Part shown: in pieces, positions 54,278 to 62,450 of the stretch
How positions within the stretch are numbered: position 1 is the first letter of the stretch
Layout of the letters: each line of letters opens with the position of its first letter
Assembly: GCF_913054185.1 (NCBI RefSeq)
Contig: NZ_CAJXIV010000014.1
Coordinates: 1-62,450 of the forward strand
Source: an uncultured Shimia sp.
Lineage (GTDB): Bacteria; Pseudomonadota; Alphaproteobacteria; Rhodobacterales; Rhodobacteraceae
Length of the DNA stretch: 62,450 nucleotides
Direction of reading: 5' to 3'
Notes under the pieces: model-generated
Told to the model about the DNA's origin: nothing
The model's database searches: none
What the model saw: the letters and a program-made list of their open reading frames with translations, nothing else
Program-made: the position numbers and the translations under genes

Positions 54278-54330
54278 GGGAGGCGGCTCCTGTTGCTGTG
54301 CGTTAGACGTACGGGAGCGGGCAGTCCAAG

Positions 54331-54744
54331 TCACGCAAGAGTTGCGGGGAAAAGGGGTGTGGCACAGGCAATGCTGATAATTTGTGCGGCGGGAATGTGG
54401 CGAGGGAGGCGAGAGCCTTGCAGGCTGTCACTTGCCAAGTTCTTGTGGGAGCAGCGAACGGCGACTTTGAGCCCACAATGATCGATGTAGCGACTTGTAT
54501 AGAGGTCTGCTCCTGAGCATTTCCAATTACTCAAGCTACGGCTTTGCCAGTCGCTGTCGACGTATTCACCCGACCTGGTGAACCATTGGATTTCCGCAAA
54601 TTCTGTGAGCAATCGAGCGAACTCCATTCCGATTGCTCCATCATCTCTGGATGACAAATAGAGATTGAGTCGCAATCGCGGGTCGAGAGACCGAAAAAAC
54701 AATTCAGAAGTCGAACATTTCACAGTCAAGTCAGGGAGCATCAC
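54331..54744 (-). CDS. Hypothetical protein
   Basis: 137 codons, not recognised. The first 110 residues read like a small alpha-beta protein (LRLNLYLSSRDDGAIGMEFARLLTEFAEIQWFTRSGEYV) with several cysteines and no signal; the last 25 may be read-through. Base composition is nearer 50% GC than its neighbours, like the lectin gene next to it, hinting at recent acquisition. Low certainty that the full frame is translated. Confidence 0.45.
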   Translation of the reverse strand: MMLPDLTVKCSTSELFFRSLDPRLRLNLYLSSRDDGAIGMEFARLLTEFAEIQWFTRSGEYVDSDWQSRSLSNWKCSGADLYTSRYIDHCGLKVAVRCSHKNLASDSLQGSRLPRHIPAAQIISIACATPLFPATLA

Positions 54745-54831
54745 ACCAATCTGAGGTGGGTCGTGCGGCGTGACGTGCCCCGCTCAAACTGAAGCATTTG
54801 AGCGGGGGCTGCGTGGTACTATATCAGCGGC

Positions 54832-55524
54832 CTAGTTCACCTGCTTGATCGTATCGAGATGCCTATTGAGTTCTTTGGCAATTTCCTCATCGTTCTTATT
54901 TTCTTTTCTCATTTTGAGGATGTTTTTTTTCTCATCCTCGGTCAACTGCGGCATTGGGGCGAACAGGACGCCAAGCTTATTGACAGTTTCACTGTGGTCT
55001 TCTTTGATGAAGAGAGTTCCGAAAAAACCGACGATATGGAATCCCAATGGGGCGTTGAATTCAAACGGCTCAGTCGTGTCCTTAAAGCCAGCCCCTCCTC
55101 CTCCGGCCGCACCGGTAGTGTCCTTCAGGCCCTCCACCCTAAGGGTCACGACCGTGTTTTCCGACCCGCCATACAAATCGCCTGTAGTAGCTTTGCCATG
55201 CCGTCCTGTTATCTTGGTCAAATGCTCCACGGCTGCAACTGTCCAATGCTTGCCAGTCGGGCCAGCCGCAAGCGCCTTGGCTGACGTCTGGCCATTCTTA
55301 TTGAATGTACGGGTTTCTCCTTTGTTCTCATCGTCGATGCCTTCGTAGGTGACCATAAGGTTGTCGATCAACCACGCGGCATTCATGGCGATAGCATCTA
55401 TCCGCCATCCGGTGGCAGCAGGCGGGTAGATCGCGAAATCGCGTTGTTTATCGTTGTCGCCACCAACGGGACCCTCGCGAAAGTAATCTTTGTAATACTC
55501 AGGTGTTTCCAAAATTGTCTCCAA
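54832..55524 (-). CDS. Jacalin-like lectin domain protein with HTH-like tail
   Basis: 230 residues. About residues 15-190 follow the jacalin pattern: GPVGGDNDKQRDFA, WRIDAIAMNAAWLIDNLMVTYEG, EHLTKITGRHG near residue 101, ENTVVTLRVEGL, and PLGFHIVGFFGTLFI ending in KLGVLFAP. A 35-residue tail (LTEDEKKNILKMRKENKNDEEIAKELNRHLDTIKQ) looks like a short helix-turn-helix of the sigma/resolvase sort. No signal peptide. A Gly-rich insert lies near residue 140. Possibly a sugar-binding cytoplasmic or co-exported protein; role unknown. Confidence 0.62.
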   Translation of the reverse strand: METILETPEYYKDYFREGPVGGDNDKQRDFAIYPPAATGWRIDAIAMNAAWLIDNLMVTYEGIDDENKGETRTFNKNGQTSAKALAAGPTGKHWTVAAVEHLTKITGRHGKATTGDLYGGSENTVVTLRVEGLKDTTGAAGGGGAGFKDTTEPFEFNAPLGFHIVGFFGTLFIKEDHSETVNKLGVLFAPMPQLTEDEKKNILKMRKENKNDEEIAKELNRHLDTIKQVN

Positions 55525-55975
55525 TTCAAATGACTGCAGAATACACGGCCAAACGCCTGTCTGTGCATCTTGGCAAGCGTTGCACGAATTCGAATACCGA
55601 GAAAGGCTTTATCGATATTTCCCAAGTGGCCTCGTTTCGGGCTGATATTGAACAGCTTGCGGTCATTTTCGAATCTACCGGTTCCGACGAAGCGGGAAGG
55701 GTCAGTTCTGAGGTTAAGGCTGAGAAAGACGCCATAGTACCTATTCTGGCCGCGCGTTGCTAATTTCCCCTGCCCAAACGATAGCTAATGAGCCGCATTT
55801 TTTCGAGTCTTGCGGGACGGTCCGTAAAACACTGAAACCTCAAACCGCTCCAAAGCTGACTTTGAGGTCGTTACCCGCTAGAGTAGCTTGTCTAAGCATA
55901 GCGGCCAATACGGCGGTTTTGTCGAACGCGCGCATTGTCAGTTACCGGACCTTTGCCTAGGTCCTGCCGCCCAGC
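55525..55975. other. Intergenic region with weak open frames
   Basis: About 450 bases before the HlyD gene end. Two short rightward frames (55503-55763, which begins inside the start of the convergent-strand lectin gene, and 55757-55960) lack ribosome sites and recognisable products. Composition is lower in GC than the flanking secretion genes. Confidence 0.4.
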
Positions 55976-57157
55976 TCAAGGTTCGCGAAACGCTTCCTTG
56001 CTCTTATAGAGCGGCTTCATCAGGTAACGCAGGACGGTTTTGGAGCCGGTGTGCAGCTCAACGGTGGCACGCATGCCGGGGCGGATTTCGATGGCTTTTT
56101 GGCGCTCGGTTAACGCGTCGGCGTTCACGTTCACGGTGACCTTGTAGTAGGGCGGCGCAGACGGGTCGCGCTCGTCCTCAAAGGTGTCGGCGGAGATGAA
56201 ATCCACCTTGCCTTTGAGCGAGCCATAGATGGTGTAGTCATAGGCGGAGAGCTTGATGGAGGCGTCCTGGCCCGGCTCGACGTTGGCGATGTTTTCCGGG
56301 CGCACTTGAGCCTCGACAAAGAGTTCTTCACCCAAGGGGATGATTTCAAAGATTTCTTCGCCGGGGCGGACAACGCCGCCGATGGTGGTCACGGCGAGGT
56401 TGTTCACGATCCCCCGCATGGGGGCCGTGATCACGGTGCGGGAAAGCTGGTCTTGGGCGAGGCGCATTTCTTGGCGCAGAGAGGTGATCTCTTTCAAGGT
56501 CTCGGAGTATTCTTCCGCCAGCGCCAGTTCGGCCTGCGTGAGGATATCCATGTAGCGGATCTCAGCTTCAGAGGCTTTCTCGCGGGCTTTGTTGACCTCC
56601 AGCAGGGCGACAAACTCTTTTTTGTAGAGGCGCTCCATGTTGGAGAGTTCTTCCTGGGCCTGCTCAAGCTGGGTAAACGCACCCTCGCGGCGGCTGTCGA
56701 TATCGGTCTGGCGGGCTTCGATCAGGGCTTTTTCCGAGGCCAGAATGCGCGGGGCGCGGGCGGCGAGGGCCTCGGGCACGTCAAACGCAAACTGGCCGTC
56801 GATCTCGGCCTCAAGGCGCAGGCGGCGCAGTTCCAGCGCGTCAATCTGGTCTTGCAGGTCATCAAAGGCGGAGCGGAAGCGGGTGTCGCTGAGGGTGGCG
56901 AGGATTTGGCCGGATTCAACAAGGTCGCCTTGTTTGACAGCGAGGTCAGCGAGAATGCCGCCTTCGAGGTTTTGCACCGATTGGGAGCGCGAGGAGGAGA
57001 CCACCTGGCCATCCGCGCGCACAATTTCGTCGACCCAGGCAAAGGCGGCCCAGAGGACAAACAGCCCAACTGCGATGGCAATCAGGCGGATGGTCAGGCG
57101 GGAGGCTTTGAGTTGCTCATCGAGGCCGGTTTCGTTGTCAAACTCGGAGGTGGTCAT
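55976..57157 (-). CDS. Type I secretion membrane fusion protein (HlyD/LapC family)
   Basis: 393 residues from the ATG at 57157, which overlaps the ABC gene's stop by four bases; the frame upstream is Pro/Arg-rich and not real. One membrane segment near residues 25-45, the lipoyl halves (VRADGQVVSSSRSQSVQNLEGGILADLAVKQGD and the returning MRGIVNNLAVTTIGGVVRPGEEIFEIIP) around a long coiled coil (about 100-260), and the HlyD ending ALTERQKAIEIRPGMRATVELHTGSKTVLRYLMKPL. Links the ABC exporter to the outer-membrane channel. Confidence 0.94.
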   Translation of the reverse strand: MTTSEFDNETGLDEQLKASRLTIRLIAIAVGLFVLWAAFAWVDEIVRADGQVVSSSRSQSVQNLEGGILADLAVKQGDLVESGQILATLSDTRFRSAFDDLQDQIDALELRRLRLEAEIDGQFAFDVPEALAARAPRILASEKALIEARQTDIDSRREGAFTQLEQAQEELSNMERLYKKEFVALLEVNKAREKASEAEIRYMDILTQAELALAEEYSETLKEITSLRQEMRLAQDQLSRTVITAPMRGIVNNLAVTTIGGVVRPGEEIFEIIPLGEELFVEAQVRPENIANVEPGQDASIKLSAYDYTIYGSLKGKVDFISADTFEDERDPSAPPYYKVTVNVNADALTERQKAIEIRPGMRATVELHTGSKTVLRYLMKPLYKSKEAFREP

Positions 57158-59469
57158 CCTGCTGCGCCTTCGGCGAGGTGGGCAAGGACCTGTTCGCGGG
57201 GGCCATCGACCACAAGGCGGCCGTTTTGCAGGATCAGCGTGCGGGTCGAGAGCGCCAAGATGGGCGTGCGGTGGGTGGCAATGAGGGCGGTGCGGCCTTC
57301 CAGCCAAGTGGAGAGGCGGCTGACCAGCGTGCGTTCAAGCGTTTGATCCAACGCTGCGGTGGGTTCGTCCAGCAGAACGATGCTGGGGTTTTGCAGCCAG
57401 AGGCGGGCCCAGCCGATGGATTGGCGTTGGCCAATGGAAAGCCCTTCGCCGCCGTCGCGGATTTGCAGGTCGAGACCTTGCGGGTGGTTGCGCAGGAAGG
57501 GGCCGAGGCCGGCAAAATCGAGTGCCTGCATCAGGCGGTCGTCGTCGCGTTCGAGCTGTGTCAGATTAAGGTTGTCGCGCAGGGAGCCTGCGAAGAGGCG
57601 CACGTCCTGGCTGAGGTAGCCGATGTTGCGGCGGATGTCGCGTTGGTCGATTTGGCCCATGTCTGTGCCATCCAGCAGCACACGGCCTTTGGTTGGGCCA
57701 TAAAGCCCGGCCATGAGCTTCAGCAATGTGGATTTGCCAGAGCCGTTTGCGCCCAAGATGGTGACACGTTGGCCCGGTTTGATCACCACGCCCGGCACGT
57801 CCAATGTGGCGCCACTGTCTTCGTCATAAGCAAAGGACAGCTCGCGCAGTTCAAACTGACCTTCGAGTTTCTCGCGGCGCAGGTACTTGCGTTCGCCGTC
57901 TTTCTCTTGTTCAGAAAGGGCAATGGCATCAAGACTTTCCAGCGCGCCTTTGACATTGGACCAGCGCGCCAGAGTGCCCGCAAACTGGGTCAGTGGGGCC
58001 AAGGTTCGCGAGGTCAGGATACCGCAAGCGATGATTGTCCCGACGGTGAATTCACCGGCAAACACAAGGTAGGTGCCAATCACCACAGTGGCGATGTAGG
58101 TCATCTGCTGCACACCCTGAGACCAGTAGGTCAGGGCGGAGCTGAGGCGGCGTTGTTCGGCAGAGGAGTGGCTGGAGACAGCGTTGAGTTCATCCCACAG
58201 GCGCAGCACGCGGTCTTCGCCGCGTTGGGTTTTTACGGTGTCGAGCTCGGTAATGACCTCTTGCAGCAGGCGGCCCACTTTGGCGGAGGCGCCTTGGGAT
58301 TCGCGCGAGAGGTTGATCATGCGTTTTTGCAGCACATAGGCCGGGAGAACCATGAGGATGCCGCCAAACATCAGCACCCAAACAAGATTGCCCGCGATTG
58401 AGGCGACCAGCGCAAGGAAGATGAAGATAAATGGCATGTCCGCCAGCACCGAGATGGTGGTGGAGGTGAAGAAGTCCCGCACAGAACCAAAGTCGCGCAT
58501 CGCCGCAAACAGGCCGGATGGGGGCAGGGGGCGGCGGTCCGAGCGCATGCCCAGCAGGCGCTTCATCAAGCGGTGCTGAATGGAGAGTTCCATACGGCGG
58601 CCTGCGGCGTCGCTCATCTTGGCACGGGCGAGTTTGAGCAGGCCTTCGAGGCCTATGGCAAAGATCGCACCAACGGCCAGCACCCAGAGGGTGGCTTGGG
58701 ACTGGTGCGGGATCACGCGGTCGTAGACTTGCAGCGAGAACAGCGCGACAGCCACGGCCAGAAGGTTGGCGACCAGCGAGCCGAGCATGATTTCGCCCAT
58801 GTGCCGGCGGTATTTTGTGAACTCACCCCAGAACCAGTGACCAGACATGCCATCGGCGATTTGGGGCACGTGGCGCTCGGCGAGTTGGCGCAGCGAGACT
58901 TTGGCGCGTAGGGCGGTTCCAGAGAAGAAGGGTTCAAACTCGGAGACCAGCACTTCGGCGCGGTTGTCCGCGCAGCTGTCATCATAGACGTAGAGCGTGT
59001 CTTCGTCCTGGGAGAGCACCAGAATGGCCTGGCCGTTGTTCATCATCGCCACAGCGGGCCATGCGGCGGCAGTGACTTTCATCTTATGATGGGTTTTGGG
59101 TTCGACACCGGCGTGGGCGAGGGCACCAGACAGCGCCTTGATCGACACATCTCCCGGCGCATTGGTCCACATGTGCTCAGCCACATCGGTGACTGGAATG
59201 TCGACGCCGTTGAGTGAGGCCAAGGTGGAAATCAGCGTGGCGCGATGCTGGATACGGGTGGCGGTGGCCTCGACCAAATCATGGATCGCGTCAGATGGCG
59301 TCGGAGTGGCGGCGGTTTTACTTTGCGCCGGAGTGTCACCCGTTTTGGGTGTGATTTGAGCAACTTGTGTTGCGGCAGGAGCGGGCGCTTGATTGGCGGC
59401 TTTGGTGGACTTCACCGCAGCAATGGAGAGCACCACCGGCGCTTTGCCTTTTGAAGTCCCGTCGCTCAA
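57154..59469 (-). CDS. Type I secretion ABC exporter (LapB/LssB type)
   Basis: 771 residues from a TTG start that overlaps the TolC-like gene's stop (TTGA). Order: Pro/Ala-rich leader (1-60), C39-like domain without the catalytic Cys (about 60-195), six-segment ABC transmembrane domain (about 215-495), ATPase with GANGSGKSTL near residue 575, Q-loop LSQDVRLF, signature LSIGQRQ near residue 680, Walker B SIVLLDEPTAALD and H-loop ATHRTP. The inert C39-like domain grips the unfolded cargo. Probably exports the adhesin encoded two genes upstream. Confidence 0.94.
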   Translation of the reverse strand: MSDGTSKGKAPVVLSIAAVKSTKAANQAPAPAATQVAQITPKTGDTPAQSKTAATPTPSDAIHDLVEATATRIQHRATLISTLASLNGVDIPVTDVAEHMWTNAPGDVSIKALSGALAHAGVEPKTHHKMKVTAAAWPAVAMMNNGQAILVLSQDEDTLYVYDDSCADNRAEVLVSEFEPFFSGTALRAKVSLRQLAERHVPQIADGMSGHWFWGEFTKYRRHMGEIMLGSLVANLLAVAVALFSLQVYDRVIPHQSQATLWVLAVGAIFAIGLEGLLKLARAKMSDAAGRRMELSIQHRLMKRLLGMRSDRRPLPPSGLFAAMRDFGSVRDFFTSTTISVLADMPFIFIFLALVASIAGNLVWVLMFGGILMVLPAYVLQKRMINLSRESQGASAKVGRLLQEVITELDTVKTQRGEDRVLRLWDELNAVSSHSSAEQRRLSSALTYWSQGVQQMTYIATVVIGTYLVFAGEFTVGTIIACGILTSRTLAPLTQFAGTLARWSNVKGALESLDAIALSEQEKDGERKYLRREKLEGQFELRELSFAYDEDSGATLDVPGVVIKPGQRVTILGANGSGKSTLLKLMAGLYGPTKGRVLLDGTDMGQIDQRDIRRNIGYLSQDVRLFAGSLRDNLNLTQLERDDDRLMQALDFAGLGPFLRNHPQGLDLQIRDGGEGLSIGQRQSIGWARLWLQNPSIVLLDEPTAALDQTLERTLVSRLSTWLEGRTALIATHRTPILALSTRTLILQNGRLVVDGPREQVLAHLAEGAAG

Positions 59470-60821
59470 ATTGCGTCTCCGTCTGCCAGCAGACCCAGAT
59501 CACGGGCGAGCTCTAGTTGTGCCAGCAGCTTGTCGTATTTGGCGTCGACGCCGTCAAGGGAGCGCAGCACGGATTGTTCGTAAACATCGACCACTTCCAG
59601 CACCGAGCGCTGACCTGCACGGAACTGGGCTTCAAACAGCTTGTAGGTTTCACGGCCCTCGCGGGCGAGCGTATTGGCCTCGCGCTCTTGGCGTTCCAGG
59701 CTTTGGATATTCTTCTCAAGACGTTGACGCGCGCGTGCGCCGTCTTCGCGGGCTTCGTCCACCTGACGGGCAGCAATGTCTTTGGACGCTTCGATGGCTT
59801 TTAGACGTGCGCCGGTGCCGAGGCCAAGGCCCACATCGTTCGAAATGTTGAGGCCCGCGCTGTTGCCTTTGTTGGTTGTGCGCGCTGAAGCTTTGAGGCC
59901 GGGCAGTTGTGCGGCGCGTTCCACTGTGGCTTGTGCCACGGAGCGTTCGGCTTCGGCGCGGGCGCGCAGGACATCCAAAGGTTCAACGGCAGGGTAAGAT
60001 TGGGCCGACACCGAGGAAACAGGCTGCAAAGAAAAGGCGGTACCGGTCATGGCTTTGAGTTCGGCCAGAGCTGTGCCTGCGCTTTCAGAGGCGGTTTCAC
60101 TTTTGGTTTGCAGGGTCTGGATCTTGCTGCGCACCATGCGCAGGTCACCTTTGTTGGAGACTCCGCCCTCGACGCGGCCTTTCACAATGCGCTCAAACTG
60201 GCGCATCTGAGTGAGGCCACGCGCGCCAACTTGTGCTTTCTCTTGGCCGCGCAAGCCTTTGATATAAAGCGACAAAGCCGTGTAGGTGCGTTCGTTCAGA
60301 TCCTCTGACAAGGTCACAGCCGCCACTTCGACATCTGCCGCAGCATACTCGCGTTCGGCCTTTTTGCGGCCGTGGTCAAACAGCACCTGTTCAAATACCA
60401 GACCGGCGATCACGTCGCTGAGTGTGTTGAGAGAGATTTCTGGGCTGAGTGTGGGCAGCCAGTTTTTGTTTTCGGCTTGTGCACGCAGTTTGGCAGTTTG
60501 CAGTTGCGCTTCAGCGGAACGGCGGGAGGAGGTCAGTGCCACGTCAGCCACATGGCCGAGCGTGCTTTCAGCGGGCACAACAGAGCGGCGGGCCAGCAGG
60601 GTGTTGAGAATTTCGCTTTGGGCGTCTTTGTCCGCATCCTGCTCAAAGCTGGTGCGCTTACTGACTTCTGCGGCGGCTTCTGCGTTTTGAGGTTTGCCTT
60701 TGAGCAGGCCCATGGGCTTGCTCATATCTGGCAGATGTTCGCTCATATTGGCCATGCAGCCGCTCAGAAGCGTGGCCCCCAAAAGCAGGGGCAGGCTGGT
60801 GGTGATGAGGCGGCGAGACAT
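59466..60821 (-). CDS. TolC-like outer-membrane channel lipoprotein of type I secretion
   Basis: 451 residues from the ATG at 60821. Signal with lipobox LLSGC (Cys22), then two TolC/OEP repeats (about 90-270 and 290-450) of long helices: LSPEISLNTLSDVIAG, DLRMVRSKIQTLQTKSETA, AQFRAGQRSVLEVVDVYEQSVLR. Forms the outer-membrane tunnel for the ABC/HlyD pair. Follows the adhesin with a 66-base gap that contains a GC hairpin. Confidence 0.92.
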   Translation of the reverse strand: MSRRLITTSLPLLLGATLLSGCMANMSEHLPDMSKPMGLLKGKPQNAEAAAEVSKRTSFEQDADKDAQSEILNTLLARRSVVPAESTLGHVADVALTSSRRSAEAQLQTAKLRAQAENKNWLPTLSPEISLNTLSDVIAGLVFEQVLFDHGRKKAEREYAAADVEVAAVTLSEDLNERTYTALSLYIKGLRGQEKAQVGARGLTQMRQFERIVKGRVEGGVSNKGDLRMVRSKIQTLQTKSETASESAGTALAELKAMTGTAFSLQPVSSVSAQSYPAVEPLDVLRARAEAERSVAQATVERAAQLPGLKASARTTNKGNSAGLNISNDVGLGLGTGARLKAIEASKDIAARQVDEAREDGARARQRLEKNIQSLERQEREANTLAREGRETYKLFEAQFRAGQRSVLEVVDVYEQSVLRSLDGVDAKYDKLLAQLELARDLGLLADGDAI

Positions 60822-60854
60822 AGTGGCTGAGATATTCCGGAGCTTTGAAGTTGC

Positions 60855-60879
60855 GCGGGGCGGCCCTTGGCCGCCCCGC
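60855..60879 (-). other. GC-rich hairpin between adhesin and secretion genes
   Basis: GCGGGGCGGCC, 3-base loop, GGCCGCCCCGC: an 11-bp stem 9 bases past the adhesin stop. No T-run; partial attenuator or 3' stabiliser is likely. Confidence 0.65.
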
Positions 60880-60887
60880 AACGTGCA

Positions 60888-62450
60888 TCAGATGATGACG
60901 TTGATGTCTTGATCGACGATCAGGGTCACCCCGTCATTGCCCACCGTGTAGACATCATAAGCTTCGCCTTCGATATCAACGGTTTGGGTGGTCTTGGTCG
61001 CGTCGGTAACCGTGATCTGATCATCCGCGCCGCCGTGAACCGTGAGCGTGTCAGAGGTATCGGACAGGTCTTTGATCTGTGCTTCGGTCAGGGTCAGATT
61101 TGCATCTGAGGCATAATCCAACTCGATACCTTCGATATTGAAGTTGCCCGCTGCCGCGTGATCCAGCGTGCCCGCGTTGGTGACGTTGTCGTCCAGCACA
61201 AGAAGCGTGTCGGACTGGTTGCCAGCATCGTCGGTGGAGGCGATGACCAAATGGGTGCCGTCGGAGGCTTTGGGGTTGAGCACATAGAGTGACTCGTCTC
61301 CTCCCAGGGCCACCTCGGTGGTGGAAAGTTCAGCGGTGGAGCCGTCTTGGTTGAGGGCGTGCACTTCGTAGTCCTGGTTCTCGGTGCTGAGAGACAGGGA
61401 GGTAACATCATCATCGGAGAAGGTCACCGATTGAACAACCGGGTTGGTGATCTCGGTGTCCACCGCGAAGGTGGCGTTGGCAGTGGCTGTGTTGCCAGCC
61501 GCGTCGGTCACCGCAAGCGTGGCGTTGGCGGTGTAAGTGCCTTCGGCCAGAGCTCCGTTTTCATACGTCACAAACCAATTGCCGGAAGCGTCTGAGGTGG
61601 TGCTGCGCACAACGCCGTCCACTGTGACAACCACAGAAGAGTTTGGCTCGGTGGTGCCTTCCAGAACCACGCCACCCTGCATTTGGGCCGCATTCACCGG
61701 CGCGGCAAAGACGCCTGCCGAAAGATCCACGTCAATGGACGTGGAGGTGTCCACATGAATGGTGGACGTTGCGGTGGCTGTGTTGCCTGCGGCGTCTGTG
61801 GCGGTCACGGAAACCGGCGTGTCATACTCACCCTGCGGTATGTCCGCAGCGGTGAAGTTGGCCACCCATGTGCCATTGGCGGCGGCGGTCACGGTGCGGG
61901 TTGCGCCTGCGATCTGTACAACGACGCTGCTGCCTGCATCTGCGGTGCCTGTGAGGCTGAGACCACCTGCGACCTCGGCGGCGTTGGCAATGTCGTCGCC
62001 ACCAGCCTGCCCCGAATTGATGCCAGCGGACAATTCTGTGTCCACAGCCACAGTGCCGGTGGTAGTGGCGCTGTTGCCAGCTGCGTCGGTTGCGGTGATG
62101 GACACCGTGCTGTTGTAGGTGCCCTGTGGAATTTCACCAGCTGCGAAAGTCGCGGCCCAAGTGCCATTGGCGGCGGTGGTGACGGTGTGGGTCACACCTT
62201 CCATGGTGACAGCCACAGACGAGCCAGGCTCTGCGGTGCCGGTCAGGGAGAAGCCGCCCGCAACTTCGCTGGCGTTGGCGGTGTTGTCGCCGCCCAGTTG
62301 GCTGGCATCCATGGCGGCCGAAATTTCGGTGTCCACGCGGAAGCTGTCAGATGTGGTGGTCACATTGCCCGCCAGATCGGTTGCGGTTACGGACACGGTG
62401 GTGTCGTAGGTGCCTTGCGGGATTTCACCAGCGGCGTAGGTGACGCTCCA
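60888..62450 (-). CDS. Giant Ig-repeat adhesin, C-terminal part (BapA/LapA-like)
   Basis: 520 residues visible; the frame runs off the right edge. Three complete 97-residue bacterial Ig-like units (VSVTATDAAGN ... GTAEPGSSVVV ... NGTW ... IPQGTYDT), and part of a fourth, precede a C-terminal region of about 210 residues with a different fold (about 61520-60890) that ends in VTLIVDQDINVII, the hydrophobic C-terminus expected of a type I secretion signal. No RTX nonapeptides are seen in this part. Repeats are near-identical in structure and diverge toward the C-terminus. Likely mediates attachment or biofilm; exported by the genes downstream. Confidence 0.88.
   Translation of the reverse strand, partial: WSVTYAAGEIPQGTYDTTVSVTATDLAGNVTTTSDSFRVDTEISAAMDASQLGGDNTANASEVAGGFSLTGTAEPGSSVAVTMEGVTHTVTTAANGTWAATFAAGEIPQGTYNSTVSITATDAAGNSATTTGTVAVDTELSAGINSGQAGGDDIANAAEVAGGLSLTGTADAGSSVVVQIAGATRTVTAAANGTWVANFTAADIPQGEYDTPVSVTATDAAGNTATATSTIHVDTSTSIDVDLSAGVFAAPVNAAQMQGGVVLEGTTEPNSSVVVTVDGVVRSTTSDASGNWFVTYENGALAEGTYTANATLAVTDAAGNTATANATFAVDTEITNPVVQSVTFSDDDVTSLSLSTENQDYEVHALNQDGSTAELSTTEVALGGDESLYVLNPKASDGTHLVIASTDDAGNQSDTLLVLDDNVTNAGTLDHAAAGNFNIEGIELDYASDANLTLTEAQIKDLSDTSDTLTVHGGADDQITVTDATKTTQTVDIEGEAYDVYTVGNDGVTLIVDQDINVII
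61524..62450 (-). repeat. Tandem 291-bp repeats of the adhesin
   Basis: Units at 62396-62106, 62105-61815 and 61814-61524, each exactly 97 codons, with part of a further unit to the edge. The first two agree closely and the third is divergent. Equal length despite divergence indicates in-frame duplication kept under selection. Confidence 0.88.

Noticed and set aside
56306-57346. A 346-codon rightward frame opposite the HlyD gene
   Set aside because: Shadow frame; the leftward HlyD protein is clearly real.
57178-58401. A 407-codon rightward frame opposite the type I ABC exporter
   Set aside because: Antisense to the ATPase domain, whose motifs are complete. The translation is Gly/Ala/Gln-rich without any fold signal.

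Overview
The window looks like chromosomal DNA of a marine alphaproteobacterium of the Rhodobacteraceae (Roseobacter group). The basis is gene content read from the translations: a Sox thiosulfate-oxidation cluster, C4-pathway 5-aminolevulinate synthase, a Rhizobium-type glycerol ABC transporter, a Hint-domain protein, RTX and type I secretion proteins and a reductase-fused reductive dehalogenase. Protein sequences resemble roseobacter families throughout. No sequence search was possible, so genus is not assigned.

Layout. Positions 1-13.9 kb hold ordinary chromosome: the start of an aminotransferase gene, a MerR-type SoxR with a recognisable soxbox controlling a VOC-EamA gene pair, cysS, citramalate synthase, a phytoene-synthase-like protein, an MFS transporter, an AlkA-type glycosylase, the glnB-glnA operon, a two-domain NAD(P)H-hydrate repair enzyme and a Hint protein. 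A tRNA-Leu(UAG) at 13985-14069 is followed by a looser stretch (14-17.7 kb) with a class V aminotransferase, a possible 54-residue secreted peptide and a membrane AraC regulator.

Positions 17.7-31.8 kb are the sulfur region. soxT-soxR-soxS run leftward, with soxV divergent; a second YeeE/YedE transporter follows; then soxXYZA, a terminator, and soxBCD, DUF302 and hemA, closing with two convergent metallo-beta-lactamase-fold genes (SoxG/SoxH-like). AT-rich dyads with ATTC-N8-GAAT character overlap the probable promoters of soxV, soxX and soxB. They fit a persulfide-sensing ArsR-type SoxR/SqrR whose three cysteines are all present. Translational coupling of DUF302 to hemA suggests heme supply is tied to cytochrome-rich thiosulfate oxidation.

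Positions 32.2-33.8 kb hold a BlaI/BlaR1-type pair with a likely BlaI operator and no adjacent beta-lactamase. Next come two dispersed intergenic repeats, and then a leftward glycerol ABC operon (34.1-40.1 kb, glpV-S-T-P-Q-U). Its two ATPases carry complementary defects, predicting one working and one degenerate ATP site. Positions 40.6-48.4 kb carry a 1243-residue RTX protein with an embedded glycosidase-like domain, a fumarylacetoacetate-hydrolase-family enzyme, and a 1070-residue self-sufficient reductive dehalogenase (duplicated cobalamin domain, two Fe-S clusters, FMN/NAD/2Fe-2S reductase).

Positions 48.5-54.3 kb hold MarC, ackA-pta, a flavin reductase, a secreted trypsin-like protein, a YrhB/Imm35-L7/L12 fusion and a LysE exporter. 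Positions 54.3-56 kb are atypical, with a jacalin-like lectin carrying an HTH-like tail. From 56 kb to the right edge, a leftward type I secretion operon (giant Ig-repeat adhesin, TolC-like lipoprotein, ABC exporter, HlyD adaptor) fills the window. The adhesin runs off the edge.
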